Shown here piece by piece: positions 5,503-6,951 of a DNA stretch of 6,951 bases (positions are counted from its first letter, which is position 1; each line of letters begins with the position of its first letter). Source of the DNA: Actinomycetota bacterium (lineage in GTDB: Bacteria; Actinomycetota; Acidimicrobiia; Acidimicrobiales; Ilumatobacteraceae); contig SYDZ01000090.1 of NCBI GenBank assembly GCA_005801025.1, positions 1-6,951 on the forward strand. The letters are read 5' to 3'. The notes beneath the pieces are model-generated. The model was not told the origin of the DNA and did not search any database. It worked only from the letters and a program-made list of their open reading frames with translations. Position numbers and translations under genes: made by a program.

Positions 5503-6804
5503 GTGATGAGCAATGAGTCCGAGACCTTCGGCATTGATGATTTAATCCATCGCCGTCAAGGAGCGATCGCCTGCCCGTATCCGATCTTTGCGGGTCTGCG
5601 AGAGACCGACGGTCTTGTTTTCAATCAGGACTTAGGTGCATGGATCATCACGCGTTATGACGATGTGCGTTCAATTTTGCGAGACACTGAGCGCTTCTCA
5701 AGCCTCAATCCAACGGGTCCGCAGGCGGCCGGAGAGGCCCTGATGAGGGGAATCATGGAGTTGATGCAGGACCCTGAGATGGCAGCGGTTCTTGATTCAT
5801 CGGCGATGAGCCGAGGCCGAGTTGCGGTGTTGTTGAACGCCGATCCACCTGATCATCGCCGTCAGCGCAAGCTAGTCAATCCCGCGTTTCGTCCAGACCG
5901 TATCCGTGCCATGGAGCCAGCCATCACGGAGGTCGCAACTCGACTCCTGGCAGATGTTCAAGCTGATCTAGCCAAAACTGGACAGGTGAATATCGTCGAG
6001 CGTTTCACCGTTGGACTACCGATGACCATCATCGCCTTAGCACTCGGTGTCGTCGGCGAGGATTTAGCGACCTTTAAGAGGTGGTCAAATGACATCGTGA
6101 TGCCCGTGGGCAACCATTCGCCATCCACCGAGCAGGTCAAAGGTTTCTTATTGTCAACAAAACAATTCGCGGAATACTTTTTGAGTCAAATCGCGCAGCG
6201 TCAGGCAGTTCCTACGAATGACCTGTTGTCGGACATTGCTAACGCCGATATTGATGGAGAAAAGTTAACCGATGATGAGCAGTTGGGTATGTTGCAACAA
6301 TTTCTTGTCGCCGGCAACGAAACAACGACCAACCTGATTACCAATCTGATTCGTTGTTTGGCGCAGGATTCTGAACTTCAAGAGCGCGTACGTCGAGAAC
6401 CCGCGCTGATTGACGGTCTGATTGAGGAGATGTTGCGCATTGAAGCTCCTGTTGGCGGCTTATTCCGTCAAACCAAAGTTGACGTTGAGATTGCTGGGAC
6501 GTCAATCCCGGCGGGTGACCATCTCTGGCTCGTTTTTGCCTCAGCCAACCGAGATGGCTGCAAATTCGCTGATCCTGACCAAGTTGACCCCGAAAGATTG
6601 AATGTCAAGGAACACTTGGCTTTTGGCAACGGGGAGCATTTCTGCCCAGGCGCGGGACTGGCGCGAAGCGAGGCACGTATAGCAATCCAACTCATTTTGG
6701 AAACTCTTGAGCCTTTTTCGCTGGCGGCGGATAACGATTTTCACTATGGCGACTCCTTCGTTTTACGCGGGCTTACGGGATTAAATATCTCAACTTCGGG
6801 GTAA
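5503..6804 (+). CDS. Cytochrome P450 (soluble bacterial class)
   Basis: This is a heme monooxygenase of 433 residues (432 from the ATG), the normal length for soluble bacterial P450s, with no membrane anchor. Visible elements are the C-helix region DPPDHRRQRKLVNPAF, the I-helix oxygen-activation motif AGNETT (270-275), the K-helix ExxR Glu309-Met-Leu-Arg312, and the heme loop FGNGEHFCPG with thiolate ligand Cys381. All essential residues are intact. The loop has Pro after Cys where Leu is common. The start is GTG 5503 or ATG 5506, adjacent in frame; only a weak purine stretch (GAAACGAGACAA) precedes it, and the strong GGAGG at 5472-5476 is too far away to serve. It is transcribed divergently from the Mo-enzyme operon across a shared operator. 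No ferredoxin or reductase gene is visible. It probably hydroxylates or epoxidises a hydrophobic substrate; the CYP family is not assignable by eye. Confidence 0.93.
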   Translation: MMSNESETFGIDDLIHRRQGAIACPYPIFAGLRETDGLVFNQDLGAWIITRYDDVRSILRDTERFSSLNPTGPQAAGEALMRGIMELMQDPEMAAVLDSSAMSRGRVAVLLNADPPDHRRQRKLVNPAFRPDRIRAMEPAITEVATRLLADVQADLAKTGQVNIVERFTVGLPMTIIALALGVVGEDLATFKRWSNDIVMPVGNHSPSTEQVKGFLLSTKQFAEYFLSQIAQRQAVPTNDLLSDIANADIDGEKLTDDEQLGMLQQFLVAGNETTTNLITNLIRCLAQDSELQERVRREPALIDGLIEEMLRIEAPVGGLFRQTKVDVEIAGTSIPAGDHLWLVFASANRDGCKFADPDQVDPERLNVKEHLAFGNGEHFCPGAGLARSEARIAIQLILETLEPFSLAADNDFHYGDSFVLRGLTGLNISTSG

Positions 6805-6832
6805 TGACCCTCGGCGTAGCGTCAGAACTAAT
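6804..6832 (+). promoter_or_regulatory. Putative promoter of the gene at the right edge
   Basis: ATGACC (6804-6809) and ACTAAT (6827-6832) are 17 bases apart, closely matching the TTGACC-18-ACTAAT arrangement ahead of the P450. The -35-like box overlaps the P450 stop codon. It is supported mainly by that parallel. Confidence 0.45.
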
Positions 6833-6846
6833 CAATCGGTTAGTTT
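6825..6846 (+). promoter_or_regulatory. Second copy of the operator core
   Basis: GAACTAATC, six bases, then TTAGTTT is an inverted repeat (AACTAA 6826-6831 with TTAGTT 6840-6845). It matches the core of the divergent operator (5439-5460) at 15 of the 16 positions outside the six spacer bases, with identical spacing. It lacks the outer GTTTATAAAC palindromes. It lies in the 91-base gap between the P450 and the next gene, covering that gene's likely -10 box. Confidence 0.65.
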
Positions 6847-6895
6847 CTAGGGAGAGATGTTGGTCGCAACGACTTGCACAGGGGAGGGACCAAAA

Positions 6896-6951
6896 ATGGC
6901 TGATCGCTGGATAACTGATAGGGCGCCAAGCAAGCGTTGGACGCACTACAC
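6896..6951 (+). CDS. N-terminus of an unidentified protein, truncated by the window edge
   Basis: The ATG at 6896 is preceded by GGGGAGGG (6881-6888) at good spacing and opens a frame to the window edge, giving MADRWITDRAPSKRWTHY. An in-frame ATG at 6857 would add 13 residues but has poorer Shine-Dalgarno spacing. Eighteen residues are too few for identification. The SKRW-THY stretch loosely recalls the N-terminus of PEP-utilising/pyruvate-phosphate-dikinase-like proteins of actinobacteria, but this is a weak impression. It follows the P450 on the same strand, with its own operator copy. Confidence 0.5.
   Translation, partial: MADRWITDRAPSKRWTHY

Noticed and set aside
6799..6810. GGGT-AATG-ACCC stem-loop at the end of the P450 gene as a terminator
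   Set aside because: It has only 4 base pairs, overlaps the stop codon and has no T-run after it.

Overview
The window looks like a chromosomal catabolic region from a bacterium, most likely an actinobacterium of moderate GC content. This placement is an inference from the gene repertoire (Liv-type ABC transporter, soluble actinobacterial-style P450, limonene-epoxide-hydrolase-like protein, AhpD-like protein, cofactor-rich Mo enzyme), the frequent GTG/TTG starts and the compact operons. No rRNA or tRNA gene is present to confirm it. There are no mobile elements, CRISPR arrays or RNA genes.

Layout. Positions 1-2281 (+) hold the end of a branched-chain amino-acid/amide-type ABC uptake operon: a 5'-truncated permease (LivM) and two ATPases (LivG, LivF), with stop and start codons overlapping at both junctions. 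Converging on it, with only 3 bases between the stop codons, is a three-gene minus-strand operon (5392 down to 2285). It encodes a cytoplasmic [4Fe-4S]/molybdopterin oxidoreductase, an AhpD/carboxymuconolactone-decarboxylase-like protein, and a limonene-1,2-epoxide-hydrolase-fold protein. Divergent from that operon is a cytochrome P450 (5503-6804, +), followed by the first codons of another plus-strand gene (from about 6896).

Main discovery. The AhpD-like gene would normally be called as two fragments (3179-2994 and 2969-2658) because of an in-frame TGA. The two halves are in the same frame, and the TGA sits exactly where the second cysteine of the family's redox CxxC motif belongs, giving Cys59-Val-Val-Sec62. 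Twenty bases downstream of the TGA is the loop of a perfect 8-bp hairpin with a GGC loop, which fits a bacterial SECIS element. The best reading is one 173-residue selenoprotein gene, not a pseudogene.

Regulation. The 5393-5502 intergenic region carries a perfect 17-bp inverted repeat with a 6-base spacer. Its core (AACTAATC, six bases, TTAGTTT) recurs with identical spacing at 6825-6846, ahead of the gene at the right edge. At both sites a plausible -10 (ACTAAT) lies inside the operator, and a TTGACC/ATGACC -35 lies upstream. One unseen repressor probably controls the Mo enzyme/selenoprotein/hydrolase operon, the P450 and the downstream gene.

Working together (inference). P450 oxygenation, an epoxide-hydrolase-like step, a Mo redox enzyme and a selenocysteine thiol-redox protein form a plausible inducible pathway for a hydrophobic or cyclic (for example terpenoid) substrate. 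The adjacent transporter may import a substrate or simply be a neighbour. The substrate cannot be read from the sequence.
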